DNA of 64,000 nt from Hepsetus odoe (GCA_017165825.1 CM029367.1:25637607-25701606), one strand, 5' to 3'. Counted from the stretch's first letter, positions 49,881-63,965 are shown. The notes: a model not told the origin generated them from the letters alone. Translations and numbers: made by a program.

Positions 49881-50060
49881 TCGGGTGGTGGTGGTAGGAT
49901 ACTCGGCTATGGTACAAGAGGTCCCATTGGTTTCCTGAGCAAAACCCTTAAGGGTTTAACTCTTAAAAACCTGCATTGCCCTGGGGACTGTCCCTTTCAA
50001 TCAGGAATCGTTGCTCTGGTATAAGAGCGTCTGATAAATGCCATATATGTAAATGTAAAT
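49881..50060 (+). repeat. Degenerate SINE family B
   Basis: 'tcgggtggtggtggtaggat', 'gtttcctgagcaaaaccctt', and tail 'aagagcgtctgataaatgcc'. It has many substitutions and small deletions. Confidence 0.75.
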
Positions 50061-50304
50061 ATTGTTCAAGGGCTTTTATCCCTTTATCTATAAAGTTTAA
50101 TTTATGGCCACATGATGAAAGACAATGCAGTTAAAAGAAGAAATGCAATCAAGCACATACTAAAGGACTGCAGAGTGAAATACAATGTAAGCGCAAGGAT
50201 GCTAAGCGCACGCGATTCACCATCACACAACCTTTTCCTGAATGTCACCGTTGTGCCCTACACTATTGCTTTTCACATTGCTTTCCATACTCAGAATTCT
50301 GAAC

Positions 50305-50425
50305 TATTCTTCTAAGATTGGTGCCCAGAGGGTGGAATGAGCTACCAAATAATATTAGAGCAGGGCCATCCATCTCAACCTTCAAGAAACCTTTGAAGGC
50401 TCATCTACTTCCAAGAACACAAGTC
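50305..50425 (+). mobile_element. LINE reverse-transcriptase C-terminus fragment
   Basis: Plus-strand translation gives VPRGWNELPNNIRAGPSIST and FKKPLKAHLL, the W-N-x-L-P…S-x-x-x-F-K-x-x-L-K-x-H-L signature at the end of CR1/L2/Rex-like reverse-transcriptase ORFs in fish. It is a short orphan piece with no catalytic domain in the window. Confidence 0.6.
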
Positions 50426-50717
50426 CCTCTCCTTGAATATCCTAACACTCTGGACACTCTAACTTCTGTTACCATTCACTTATTAATTTACCACTTCTCC
50501 TCTCCACTTATACATTGAACTTATACTTTATTTAATTCAACTCTTATACATTTTAATGTCTTTGAAGTCCTTACTGCACTGCATTTTGAATGCTGTTTCT
50601 CAGTTGTATAGTAAATAGTAAAAATGTGTAGAATGTTCATCATCAGCAGCTGAAAGCAAGTAACAATGAAGAACTAATAAAACAGGCTAATGGGTGAACT
50701 GAAGTTTTAAGTCTTAC

Positions 50718-50949
50718 CTCTTTTGGTGATAGGATGGAAACATAATCCTCATAAATGATCCTAGCTTTCTCATCTATAGCTGAGGGGTTGGTCTCTTTCT
50801 TGAGCTCCTCACAGGCTATCCAGAACATCAGGTTCTCCTCACTGTACTCTGACCGCAAGAACTCCCTGAATACATCCCTGCCATCTGAGGAGCGCATCAT
50901 AACCTCAAAACTTCGTGCCCAGGCTACAACTTCATCGAGTGTTGGATGC
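50718..50949 (-). CDS. RZ/A-type RGS domain exon (RGS17/19/20 group)
   Basis: RGS proteins speed GTP hydrolysis by Gi/Gz/Gq alpha subunits at the membrane. This 232-bp exon has an acceptor ending GAAG and the donor GTAAGAC, with phase 0 out. It encodes HPTLDEVVAWARSFEVMMRS, SDGRDVFREFLRSEYSEENL, MFWIACEELKKETNPSAIDE and KARIIYEDYVSILSPKE. This is the first two thirds of an RGS domain, including the G-alpha-contacting E-E-N of SEEN. The wording is closest by eye to RGS20/RGS19/RGS17. The family's cysteine-string N-terminal exon was not found at higher coordinates, and the partner exon downstream (47850-47984) is broken. On its own this exon shows no lesion. Confidence 0.85.
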
Positions 50950-53360
50950 CTTCAACCCATAAAAGAGACAAAGGGAGAACAAGAGCAAAAAGTCTTCACT
51001 AATTATGACTGAACAGGATTGTGAGAAGAAAACTTCAACAAGTTTGTCTCTGGCAGCTGTAAGTCTTCTGTGTTGAGAAAAATTTGCTATATGTGTAAAT
51101 GTGAGAACAGTTCACAGGAATTTAAATTAACTTTCTTTACAACTAAGGTAAAAATCGCAATAGAAACTCATGTAAAACAACAGGGATCTCTGGTGAAATA
51201 ACTTAAAAAATGTTTTTTGCAAAAGTTTTACTTCCACTGTCTCCTTCATTACTTCGATGTTATCCATTTTTGTACACAAGCTGCTGGCCTGACGCTCCTT
51301 CTTTCTTCATTCCTAGAGAAGGAGGGAGGGGAAAAGGGCAAAATACAAATCAAACCCAAAAGATTAACCCACTTCAATAACTGGTTTGAAACTTCCTTAA
51401 GCCATTCATGTTTTTTTCCACAGCAGTGATTCTATTCTGGGCATATATAGGCGAAACATTGCTTATGATTCTCAAAGTGTCTATTGTGTGATAATAAACG
51501 AGCTAGCCAAAGGGTCTACACATGAAGAGAGGACTCTAAATATATAAAGAGTTCCACACAGCTGTTTTGCATGTGATGTGTGGATGATAAAAAATAGCAG
51601 GTTACAGAACAGATGAATACAGAATACCATGGGCAATGTCTATGGAAACTCACATTTACAAACAAGTTTATCAATCCTCAATATTTTCTTATAGTAATGT
51701 GGCTCACACAGGTGTTTTTAATAGTGTGTCCTACTTAGCCTAAGTGTTAGCTATATTGAAAGTGGCAGCGAAGGCCTAGTAGTCATTTAGGACAGTGGGC
51801 AAACAGGCCTTATATGCCTTATATATTTATATAAATAACAAAACAGCAATAGTGAATTATGGATGAGACTTGTTTAGAAAGATCTGATGGGTTTAGTTGT
51901 TTACATTTACATTAATAGATCTGACTGAAAACTTACAGTATCATGTATACAGTGAACATTACAAGGTGTCTATTGTGTAAAGCACAACTCTACAAAAGTA
52001 TTAAATACCGTTTATTTATTTAATGATTAGGCTATGCGTTGAAGGCAAATGGGTTTATGATCAAAAGATGAACATACGATGAGAGATCAAATTTTCAGTT
52101 TTTAGTTATTAGGTATTTATATATAGATACATAAAAATATATATATATTAAATGACAATTAATATTTTCCATGCACGTCCAAGCCATGACACTACCTCCA
52201 CCATGTGCATGAAAATGCATGAAACATTTTTGCAGTTATGCAGTTAATATTGGCATTTTAAGTGGGTTGATGTCAGGCCTGATCCAAGCACAGTGCAAAA
52301 CAAAAAACACTAGACTTTCACTGCACTCTTAAAAGTTCCAGGAGCAGGTGAATCGTCTGTCTGGGTTCAGAATCCACCAGGGCCTGTATTTATGAATCTT
52401 CTGTAGAAGAAGTCTTGATCTAAGTTGTCTTCTTCCTAATATATCTTTTTAAAATACCCAAATGCAGATGCATGATGAATTATATTTTTTACCACAATTT
52501 TATCATCAGTTTTAGACATAAGGGTTGAACCACATACACATAGGTAAGGGTTAAATTAATTACAGGACTGTTAAGGAACAAATTTCTATTGCACATCCTC
52601 AGTGCTGGAGTGATCTAAATAGACTTGCGGGAATACAGCATTAGAGCTAGGCCCACATTAGAGCAGTTGTGCTTCTCTGGCTGAAGGGGGTTCAAACCCT
52701 GGTCCCCATCGCAGAGCAAGTGACTTAACCACTGTGTCTTCTGTGCTAATTACAAGGCATACATACATTTCAAAATCTAGTCTTAACTACTGATCTGTAA
52801 AAACCATTTGAATGTTATTCTCACTCTCAGTGTTGTGTGTAAAAACTGTGTGGCAGTAATTCTCTCAAAACAAACCTGAATCCCCGTAAAATATTTCACT
52901 ATAAAGTTATACAAGATAACTGAACTACTTAAATGGTTGCATAAGTGTTTCTGAATTTGTTTTGTCTCCAAGAAAAGAGAATAAACAATAAATTAAATAC
53001 TTACTGAATATTATAAATATTCCATAACACAGAGTTATGGCGTTAAAGTGATAATGTTTAAGTTAGCTATTATTTTATGAACGCTGTTAATAAATTAGTA
53101 TTAATTTTTGTGCCAAAACCTTGGGCACTCAAAAAACAGCTCATCATATCTAAGAGAAAAACAGATTTTGCTGAAAATGTTTATGATGTAGTACAGGTAA
53201 CACAACTGTCATAGGGAATACCATTGGTTACTATAAAAACTACTATAAACATGATTTGAATCATAATTTACCAGTTTTATAGATCACGGCATATCATGTC
53301 CATATCCTGTAGCCTACATTAGGTAAACTGGACATGTCTGATGTCCCCTAGGTTTGACCT

Positions 53361-53480
53361 AGTGTGTACAAGTGCTTATAGGCGACCTGTCCAGAGTGCT
53401 TTCTTGTTCTTTGGCGCTTAGGAGCACTAGTGATACGCCTGGCCACCTCAGGACCCTGGATAAGAGGCCTGGGAAAATGA
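53361..53480 (+). repeat. Degenerate copy of the teleost tail repeat
   Basis: 'taggcgacctgtccagagtg' and 'caggaccctggataagaggc' followed by 'ctgggaaaatgaa' keep the order of the tail at 23056-23192. Confidence 0.6.
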
Positions 53481-53889
53481 AATAATTTCACTGTATTTCC
53501 CATTGTATTGTAGTATTAATGCAGGCAACATAGTGGACACAAAAACTCATTAGGGCTAACACAAAAACTCTATATAGGTACAGTTTTTTCCCCAACTCCT
53601 TGGATTATATACGGAATTCTGTGTATTTTCTCATATTGTTATGGATGGATGTGAATTTTACTAGAGACATTATAGCAACCACATCTGGCAGAGACAGTAG
53701 GTGTTTGGCCTTGATGACCAGGGGTCATGTCCTTCAACATGTGCTCACAAGCCGTTTCCTCATTTCAACTCCACTCACACTCTGAGGCTAAACGAAATCA
53801 GGTGAATCTTGGGTTAAATTAGTCAGAATTGAAAAATATCTATTCTAATATGGCAACACATAAAAGGCAACATTTTCATCAAAAACGCA

Positions 53890-53904
53890 ACCCTCTCTCT
53901 CTTC

Positions 53905-53957
<53 letters not shown>
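53890..53957. repeat. (CT)n microsatellite
   Basis: About 68 bp of CT dinucleotides with two short interruptions at the left. Confidence 0.95.
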
Positions 53958-53959
<2 letters not shown>

Positions 53960-56900
53960 AAACGCAAAATACACATAAACATACACACATTCCTTTAGAA
54001 TTGTTGCAGAAAAATGCAAAAAGCAGACGGGCCTCAAGCCTTTTTGATGATCTGAGTATAAACTGAAACAACATTAAAACCAATGATAGTTTAAGAAAAA
54101 TCAACGATCTTGTTATAAAAGGACTTTCAAGGGGATAGATACAGTAGGCCGCAAGTGAATAGTCAGTACCTAACAGTGAAATGGTCAGTACATAATAAAT
54201 ATGTCCCAAGAAAGAACTGGTGAACCAGCCACATGGGGCATGTGCGCCCATTGTTTTCTGATGCATGTTGGGACTGAAGGCTAACGCACCTGATCTGGTC
54301 GCAAGGAAGAGTTACTGTAGCTCAAATTGCTAAAAAGTTCATGTCAGCTGTGATCGAAAGGGGTCCATACACGTCTACCACCCAAAGCACCTACAATGAG
54401 TACCTGAATATAAGAACTCTATTCCACAGATTTATTAGGTAGTTAGTTTTAATGTAATGGCTGATCAATGTATCTACTAGTTAGAAAGTTCTTAGACATG
54501 AATGGTAGCTTTCTCTCTAAAAAAAAAAAAAAAAAACACTTTAGAAATACTATTGCCTGCCTTTCTGGCAACCACAGAATCTCTCCGTTCTTTCAGATCC
54601 AGGTGCAAAACGGCAAAGCATTGAAAAAACCATAGCCTTTCTTAAAGTGTATTAACAATATCAGAGTAAAGCGTCCTTAAAACAAACTACTTTATATTAA
54701 AAGACGGCTAAAACGGTTTCATCCAGCTCTCTCTAGTCTGTTTAAACACTCCGATCAGGTGAAATTAAAAGGCTTTTAGTTTCTCACAGCAGTCAGTCAA
54801 CCAATCTGCTTTTCACATAATACATGCATGATTCAAACTTAACCAAAATATTCAGCTCCTGATTTGGGCTATGGTATGCTGGACTGCTGCTGAAACTAAT
54901 AAAGTGTTAGCCTTATGGAAAAACAAAAGCTATATGGCAGAGCACTCACTAGGATGTTTCATTAAACGAAGGGCTTGGTTAATGCACATAGCTATAGTAT
55001 CTAAGGAGCTTTCACAGGCAAATACCCATCTATATAAGAGTGAGAGCAGCCATGCTAACATAAGATGCTTGCTGTGTCGATGGCAGGAATGTCACAGTAT
55101 TTTAAGAAACAAAAAATTCATAAGCTGTTATAGGATGGATGGGCAGAATTCTGCTTGTATCTTTCTGTACAAGCAATTACACAGCATTTAAAACTCCCAT
55201 TTATCAATTTTACTTAAGCTTTGAATCTATAAATAAAACATTTATCTGACAAAAGAAGGAATGCCATAAATGTAGTTTACATATGTATTCTATCTAGTTT
55301 TCCATCCTCCATTCCTGTGACAAAGACAAAGCAGTAAGCTAATAAGATATGAACAATAACTTTTGAAGTACTAACTTTTTTCTTTTTAAAATGAGCACTT
55401 TCCAAATTCTCTTTTTCCTTTAGAATTAAACAGGCTGTCATATGGAAATGAGCTCTGGTCTCACTGACTGGCTTGTACTGCACCTCTTTCATTAAGCAGA
55501 CCAGTCCTAATGGTTTCTTATAAAATCAGCAGGAATGGACTAAACTTACATAGGCTGAAAAAAGACAGATTTGTGTAAAGGGGTTCTTGCTTATGACATG
55601 ATATTTATTTTTCCCTGTGTTTGTAAATTTTACGGACTGGGGAGTGAATAGTACTTTTTAATTTTAATAAATGTTCATATACACTGTTTCACTCCCTTTT
55701 TAAAAAGTAAGTAAGGCTTTTGTCCATTATGGTACCTTCACAACAAAATTGTATGCATGACACAAATACTTCCAGAGATACATGCTTATTTGAAAATAAA
55801 ACATATTTCTTGCTATGGGATGGACCATTTACCAATTTTCTTTTTCTAAAATCTGAACACAATGGTGAATATTATTTGTTTATTTTATATTTGAATTGTA
55901 CGCGCCAATAGTTCTAGTAAAACAGTGCTTTACTGAACGTAATCATTGCAAGTTGTCAATTAACACATTTGTTTAACTTTAACTTCATGAATACAGTAAA
56001 GCCTCACAGATAAAATTTTAATTGAAGTTTAGTTTTTTATTTTATTAACTAATTTAGCTTGAACTCCTAAACTGCAGAGTAGCACCTATAAAAGCGTGAA
56101 ATAGTGGTTGAAAGATGTACAGCAGTGCCGTTCTTTGGCTTCTTCATCCACCACAGAACTAAACACCAAGACATTTTGAGGGTCTAGTTCTTGGTTTTAG
56201 TATCACCTCTGAATTAAATATTAGCAGTGTCTGACAGATGTGGCGAAACTTAAGGAGCGTGAGATGTTTCTTCACACTTGCTGTCAGTTTAATAGTGCAT
56301 TTCATGTGCGCTCTTTCTCTCTAGCTCATGAAGTGGAAAAGCAGTGACATTTTGCACTCTGTTGCAAGAAAACATGGATACTTAAACAACGCTTTATTTT
56401 TTGTTTGTTTGTGCTATTACATTATGCTCATGCAACATGTTATCTGGATGCTTTCACAGTGTATTGTTTTGTTTCTTTCTGAATGTTGTAGAGGATTATA
56501 AATACTTCAACTGGCACTATATACCTAAGTGCAGTAATCATATCAGGAAAACATGGGATATGAGAATATGGGAATGTCTCAGATATATAATCATGTTTTG
56601 CATGCATGTTTTTTATATTCATTTAAGGGCTCTTTATGCCTTCATTTACACAAATGCAAAATATTCCTGGCGTACTGTATAAAGACGAACTTCATGTACT
56701 GGGAAATGAACTGTTTGAATAAATAATAGCTCTTTATATTAAAAATAAGACAGTACACCTTTCTGCCCAGAGCTATTAACAATAAACACACTCTCTTGTA
56801 TAAAGATCTTCAACTTTATATTTTTACAAAATAAAATGAGTAAACGACTCAGAGAATGTTAAGAATAAAAGCTTGTCTTACCGGAAAACACATATTTCCC

Positions 56901-59790
56901 TCTATACAATAAACAGATCTCATAGTGATCCAGAGGAGTAATTAAGGCTCTGTACGGTTAACACAGTTGGAAGTGTATGAAGACTTTCGGTGTCATAAAC
57001 AAGACATGCAAAACAGCACCGGTTAGGAAACGCCAGGCAGTGGAAAACATGCATATTAATGCAAAACATACATGAACTTCTTTTACTTTGTGTGTTGCTT
57101 TTACAAACTATTGCAGAAATTATGCAAAACAGAAACTCTCACAGCCAGATGAATTTACGAGCAGACACACAGTGCAAACTGCGTTTTAATGCGCCACACT
57201 GCATCATGAATTTAACATGTCATTTAATCACACTGCAAAATATCATGCAAACGGCGCAGTTAACACTGCCCACAAACTGTAGACTGTGAGGGAATTAGAA
57301 AGAGGCGCTGAAATAACTCCTTCAACAAGCTTCAAGACAAAAGAACATGAACGCTCTTGTAGTACGAAACAGCTGTGTTGTTTATCCATGACAACAGAAT
57401 ATTTGTGCCACATCTCACGTAATCCATTTGGTCCAAAGAGTTTAAGCAGTGTTTTTCCAACTGTTAAAAACCTTTCAGCAAGTGTTCTAGGCTCATGCCT
57501 CCACCTCACCGCAGAGTCTGGAGATCTCTCAACATGTTTTTATAACTTAAAATGTGGTGCCATTTCAGCCTTCTCTCAGTCAGATGCAAGACTGCTACTT
57601 AATTTTAGTGCAGGAAGGGCAGTAACTTACTGAATGTGTAAACTGCCACCTGTTTTTCGCCCATTCGATTGCGTGGTGATCCACCCAAATGTGCATTTTG
57701 AATTTTTTTCCACACGCAGCCCATTAACTGCATTTTTTCACGTGATGGATTTACACTTAACACGAGGTCAAGATGTGTCCGATTTAAGCCTGAAACTGCT
57801 CTAAAAGGCTTAGTACTTTGGGTCAAGCCTGCTGTGTATTTAAAAAATGTTAATGAATAAGAACAGTTCAAGTACCACTATGAATTCAACACCTGCTTTT
57901 AAATTGTTACAGGAAAGCAGGCTTGTCAGTGTGTTATTCAGCAGACAAATTGCGTTTTATGTTTCACAATTCCATGTATATCGATTGTGTTAAGAGGAGA
58001 TTTCTAGAGAGAAGTGAGCTACTGCTGGCCCAAGCACTGGATTTTCTGACAAATTAAATTAAATTAAAGGTCTTCACTGCTGCTGTGCCTCTCTGTTTGT
58101 TCCTGGCTCTATGTTTTACAATACCTCAATTCCAAAGCTTCAGATAAGGGAAAAGATCTAGACATCAGCTTGGGACATTACTAAGTGTCCAATTTGGCCT
58201 ATGCCATGTAGTGCAGGCCTAAAATGCACAGTAGCCTAATTGGTATTGCTGTTGTGCTGGCTTTGAAGAAGCAGCTGACACGAACTTTGGCACAAAATAT
58301 AAATATTATCTTCTTATTATAACAATGTCTATTACTCCCTAATGTAGAGCAAGATGGGGTCTGAGCAGGTTGAGAGAAGCTGTGCTGGAAAGGTTTTAGT
58401 GACTAGTGTCTGCTGGCAAACTAAGCTTTGTAATTTCAGCATTAAACCCCAAATATTCTGGCTCATTGATTACAAAAGAGTAATAATGAAACACTGCAGC
58501 TCAAACGTTTAATTTTAAGTGAGTAGTCATACGCGAAACACTCAAACCTGGTTACAGGGATTTTGGCATCCTGGAAGCCCCTGAAAGACATATTGTTACT
58601 TTATTGTACTTGTATACATTGCACTTAAATTATTTATTTAGATTTTAAGATAATTAAGAGGTCTAGTACTGCAAATCAATGCCTATAATTGCATTTGTTT
58701 TCTCTGATCTTTCCCCTAACTCTCCTAACAGCCTTGTGCACTTTACCATACACATTCCAAGTGATCAAGTGATGCATAGTACAACCATGGCTGATCGCAC
58801 ACTGAAAGCACAACTACTGTAAGACTCAACACTCGTCACAGCTCAACCCAAATATCAATCAGAAGGCCCATCTCGCACTCATTCTTAATAATGAATAAAA
58901 GCATCATAGTAGCAACACCTCCCATGATTACTTCCTGTTTTTGGTGAACTAAAGGAATACCTGGTCTGACCTAAAACGAGGAAGAAAGCTGAATGCTTAT
59001 TTTAGTCCAATCCTCTGTGAAAGGCAGATGTGCCTTGTTTGCAGTAGGCATTCCCCTAATATCACAACTTGGTTCACTCGTATTTAAATGAATGAGAAAT
59101 AGAAAACTGCCAAAGAAATACCTGGACTACAGAAATTCACCTCCTGTATTTATTTCCACTTTTTTAACCAGCAAGGTTGCTAGGTAGGTCATACAAATAC
59201 ACCAACATACACCAAAGTAAAACATTTTACGTTGTTTATCCTAGCACATCTTTTTGGCATAGCACCATTTTCAGAGAAATTGTATGCAAAATGCATGCAT
59301 TGCTGATTCTCTCATCATGTAACACCGTATTTCATGCATGTGGAGAACATGACAGGATACTGCTGACCTGAAGACTCCAAAACAAAACTAATGCAAATAT
59401 GTGGATGCCTACGTGCATGTTTCTGTGTGTCCGTGTGGTACAACTCTCGTATGGATGTCTACATGCACAGCTAAATGTTTATTAACCACAACAGTGAATT
59501 CTCACCTTTGTTAAATAAATATTTAAGTGTAAAAACAAGAAACTGCATTGATTGAAAACATAAACAGCTCTTGAAAACAAGACCTTTATTTTCTGGAACA
59601 TAAGGAACATAATTTTATCATATAATTATAAACTTGTGAGAGTAGAGTGCTACACACTGAAGCAAAAGTCAAGAAATCTTGTTAGACTATTAGAGTAAAA
59701 TTGCTTCCACTTTTACTCTTCTCAAAAGAGTTTCTGTATATTTAGTGCTGCCAAACGGTCGGCTGCCCTAGTCATTTAAATTTTCATATC

Positions 59791-59940
59791 TATGCATTTA
59801 GTAGACGCCTTGTCCAGAGCTACTCATGTCCCAATTACAGGGACAGTCCTCAGAGCAACTCAGGTTAAGGTCTGCGAGTGACCCAGTGGTAGAAAAAGCA
59901 AAGATAGTGTGGGATTCGAACCTGGGACCTCAATCAAAGG
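59791..59940 (-). repeat. Degenerate SINE family B, minus orientation
   Basis: 'atgcatttagtagacgcctt', 'caattacagggacagtcctc' and the B-box complement GGGATTCGAACCTGGGACCT are kept; the tRNA head is eroded. Confidence 0.75.
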
Positions 59941-61633
59941 ACAATTCAGTAAAACAGTAGCTCTGATGCTTCTTAAGACACTAATTCATGTGTCAATTCA
60001 CCAAAGTTGAACACCAAATTTATTTGTCTGGCAAACTAAATTGATTGTGATATCATTTATTTATAGGCATATTATTTATTTACATTTCTGCACATCTTAT
60101 CATGAACTCACCGTATAGCTTGTGTGGAGGTAATATGACAATCATAACTATTCTTTGGGCTCTTTGGATTTTTTTATTAACTGTATAATGCGGTATCCTG
60201 TGACAAAGCCTTATATCAACTGCATTTCACGGAAACTACAATTAGTATATATTTGTTCTTTTGTTTTTAAGTTACTAAACATGCTTGTTCCAAAGTCTAG
60301 ACTTCTGATTGACTGTCTGGATTACATTCTATAAGCATGTTACTAATGCCAGTGTTTCGTGATTAGTCTGCAATTTGTTGTAGGAAGAAAATACGCCCAC
60401 TTCCAGTACAGCGCCTCACACACACTGGGCTTGTGGCTAACTTCCTTTGTTTGTCATTAAAAATTGTGCACTAGAAAATTTGTCCTTCATGGTTACGTCT
60501 AATAATGTCCCCTTACTATAATCCCCAGCCAGACTACACCAACGTTATTCATCCCTGAAATCCCCAGTTTTGAACAACCTGACTGTTGGAATAAACTATA
60601 CAACACAAACTAAGTTGGCCTAGTCTGACTAGTATTTCAACACTGACTACCACTTATCTGTCTCTCTGGAAAAAACTGTATGCCAAGTAAACGTGCTTCC
60701 TCTATTTTTCCAAAATGTTAAACCTTGCAAAATGTTGTCAGTTGCCAGTAATACTCTATCAAAAAAATGAGAAAATATGCAAAGCACTTCAGACTTCATA
60801 TTAGTTAAATCTGAAAGCTGTGTTACTGATATAACAACATAAATTTTCTACTGAATAAGGAAGACAACAGCAAAGACAGATTAAAAAACACAAAGCCGCA
60901 ACTGATATACCTTATAAAGACATCCAGGTAAGCTTCATTTTCCATTTAGCAGCTCGAAAAACAAACATTTTAAAAAGTCAACGCACAAACGTTCAACGGC
61001 TTTTTCAAGCCTTTTAACAGAGACATTACTGTGGCATCATACACCCAAGCAGACAGCTTTACATTTGTTTAATGCAGAGGTATAATAATATATCAAACAC
61101 GGGCCTTTTGTTCTGTAGCCTCAGGTGCAAAATGAAACCTTCACATACACTGCACTGTTCAATTGACTTCCATCCGAATGAATTTACTTTTTGGCTTTTA
61201 AAGTTGCTATAGGCATTACTTGTTTTACAGTTTTGTACAGACTGACAGCATCCCCATAGATTCCACAGGTATGTGATATGACTGTTTAATACACTTTCTA
61301 ACATATGACTTGTACAGATCTGTCTTGAATGTATGAATGTAACTGTATTTGTACTGGTTGAAATCTTCTTTCTTCATCCTAAAACAGCTACAACTTTCTA
61401 ATGAGAATTCCAAACTCTGAAATGTACACATATGTTTACTAAAGTAAAGGGAAATTCACAAGACAGATGACATAATCTCACAAACCTTAGAAATTTCCTA
61501 AAACATTTTAACAATTACATTTACAAGAGTAATAATGAGTATTATTGTGTACTATTTACTTTGTAATTAAACTGGTAGAGCAATCTGCTCTGGACAATCA
61601 CGCTCATGGGAATTTCTCATGAATTTGAGAAAA

Positions 61634-61639
<6 letters not shown>

Positions 61640-61687
<48 letters not shown>
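61640..61687. repeat. (TA)n microsatellite
   Basis: About 24 TA units with one AATA break. Confidence 0.95.
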
Positions 61688-62204
61688 CTACTATTCCTAA
61701 AATGTAAATTTTAGTGGAAACTTTTATAGCACTGTGGATAATAATAATAATAATCCTTTATTTGTATCCTTTATATCCTTTATAGATGCTTTGATTAGAG
61801 AGATATTCTAATATTTATTATGAATATCCAAATTAAAACCACTGAGAAGGTTTTCAATGTTTAGTTATAGGACAGTTGATCAATTTGTTGTAACAGTTAA
61901 ATGGCTATTTCTGATTAGTATTAGGAAGCTGCATTGCCGTGCTGGCTTTTAAAGGTGCCATTTGACAGACATTTGCATGGAAATGTTTTCAGTGTAAATG
62001 AACACATGAGAGTGTCATGATATATAAAGACCACAACAATATTACGTGATTTGGAAAACAACTGTGGTGTTATGAAAATGAAACAGTCTGTTACAAAAGA
62101 ATTCTTTAAGCAAAACAGAATAAATCAGTAACTGAGGTGCTGTCCATAGATGTAAGATGTCTTGATGAAGTTTGCTCTTTAAAGCAATATGGGACAATTT
62201 ATAG

Positions 62205-62345
62205 TCAATTTATCAGGAACAGTGCACCTGGAGCAACTCAGAAATAAGGGTCTTGCTCAAGAACCCAAAGTTGGTAGAGCTAGAGGAAGGATTTGAACCT
62301 ATGACCTCTTAGTCCACCGGCAAGTATCTTACCCCTAGACTAGAC
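62205..62345 (-). repeat. Degenerate SINE family B, minus orientation
   Basis: 'cctggagcaactcagaaata', 'agggtcttgctcaagaaccc' and 'ggatttgaacctatgacctc' follow family-B order, ending near 'ttacccctagactag'. Confidence 0.72.
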
Positions 62346-62371
62346 CCCCCCCTTTCATACTTAAATGTTCA

Positions 62372-62440
62372 CAGGCAGGATTTGAACCCAGTCTTCTGTC
62401 TACAGAGGCATGACTTATACCACTAAGCTGCAGCGACTTC
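62372..62440 (-). repeat. tRNA-like SINE head or tRNA pseudogene
   Basis: On the minus strand: A-box-like GCAGCTTAGTGGTATAAGTC and B-box GGGTTCAAATCC at the spacing of a tRNA. The ends do not pair as an acceptor stem, so this is not a working tRNA gene. Confidence 0.5.
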
Positions 62441-63667
62441 AGAACTGGGATTGAACAAAACATTCTAGAAAGGGCCTACAAGAGTTAGGAAATTGATTGT
62501 GGTGGTTTAAATGGAAAAACAAGAGTAAACTTTCTACAGTAGTCAGGTTTGGGAAAAGATCTGCTAAACAACAAGAACAGCCAAGTGAGTTTATCAAGAA
62601 TAGACTCAGGACGGCACAAAGCATCCACCTATTCCTCTGTGCCTCTTTCCACAGAATTTCAACCACTTCTTCTGGTTAAAGATTTAAAATGACAAGACAA
62701 CAGAAATCTGAACAGTTCTGCTCCAAATGTATCATTTTGAGTTAATTGTTGATCTGTACTGTGTGATTGTTTCCCCCCAGTTCTTTATATATTTTTAGAA
62801 ATCTTTGTATTGTTACACATCTGTCTTTACAGCACTATAAATCGTAGCATGTTTTGTGTTTTAATGCATTTGTATTTTTGTACTTGTGTTTTTAAAGGAG
62901 AGACCAAAGAAACGAATCCAGCTCTGCTTAAAAAAATATCTATCTATCAATAGATATTTAGATAGATAAATAGATAAGATATCTATCAATCAGTCAAGAA
63001 CATATCACTGCTTATCAAAATGCTCAACTGAGAGCATAAAATAATCTGTAAGCATGGTTAATGTTAAGCACAAACTGTAGGTGATCAGACAAAGATTAAT
63101 GTTCCATTAACAAGAACATGGAAATTGGCTTGTCATAGAGAGCTACATTACTTTAACTTTTTAAAAGTGCTCTTCTGGAAAACTATTCTTAATCTCCAAA
63201 CTTACCATGCAAATTAGTGGCAGTCCATCCATAGATCAGGCAGAAACCTCATGTTGGTAATGTCAAAGGTTAAGATCGGGAGGATGAGGGAATTTAAAAG
63301 ATGAATATTCCCTTCGCTTACCATCCCTGACTGATGATGCTTGAGGAGAAGGTCAAGTAAGTAGAGGTAGGTTTGCTACACCTGGCACAGACAGGCAAAT
63401 CCTTCTCTTCAAATCAGGGGCAGGGCGAACCGGGACAGAACATCTAAAAATCAGTTCAACAAAAAAGCAAACTGTTAATGTAATTGACCCGACAGACCAT
63501 GCATAAAAGTTCATTAACATGCTACATTAGCTACAAATCAATCAGTAACCACTGATCAGTCAATGCGAACTCGGAGCGGCTTGTCTTAGTTGTGATCGAG
63601 TCTGATTATTGTTTTCTTTGAACAGGAGTGCAAATTAAAAACAAAACTGGACCAACATCTGAGCATA

Positions 63668-63880
63668 TGGCCTGGTAAACCATTCGTTTCAGTGCTCAAG
63701 GACTAGGCCAATGATCAGAAGGCTGTAGGTTCGAGTCCTGGACAATACCAACACTGCTCCCCAGCACTGGAGAGGGTTCCCCACTGCTACACTTAGGTAT
63801 GATGGATTATATGCAGAGAAGCATTTCGTTTTGTGGTTCACTGTGGTGTGTTCACAATGACAAATAGTCACTTTCATTTC
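63668..63880 (+). repeat. Degenerate SINE family A
   Basis: 'gtaggttcgagtcctgg' (B-box), 'aacactgctccccagcactg', 'aagcatttcgttttgtggtt' and tail 'caatgacaaatagtcacttt' match family A; the head is eroded. Confidence 0.78.
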
Positions 63881-63965
63881 ACATTTCAGTTGCTTTACCT
63901 TCTGTACTGCACAAGAAGGATCATGGGATTCGAGTGCAAACTAGTATTAGACATCATATAAGACA

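Larger units (their letters stand above)
47985..50717 (-). other. Intron between the two RGS exons
   Basis: 2.7 kb with the degraded LINE 3' end (48290-48640), a degenerate family-B SINE (49881-50060) and the LINE RT fragment (50305-50425). This is a high load of old repeats for its length. Confidence 0.6.

Noticed and set aside
52590..52740. Possible degenerate SINE with GGGTTCAAACCCTGGTCCCC
   Set aside because: Only the B-box-like word is clear; the order of family A or B could not be followed, so it was not listed.
57243..57633. Overlapping ORFs of 88 and 115 codons on opposite strands
   Set aside because: Neither shows family motifs or splice sites; the RGS cysteine-string exon was sought here and not found.
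63181..63440. Possible upstream exon of the RGS gene (a GTAAGT donor is present on the minus strand near 63210)
   Set aside because: No frame continues with the expected cysteine string, and stops interrupt the likely frame; at best a noncoding leader exon, unsupported.
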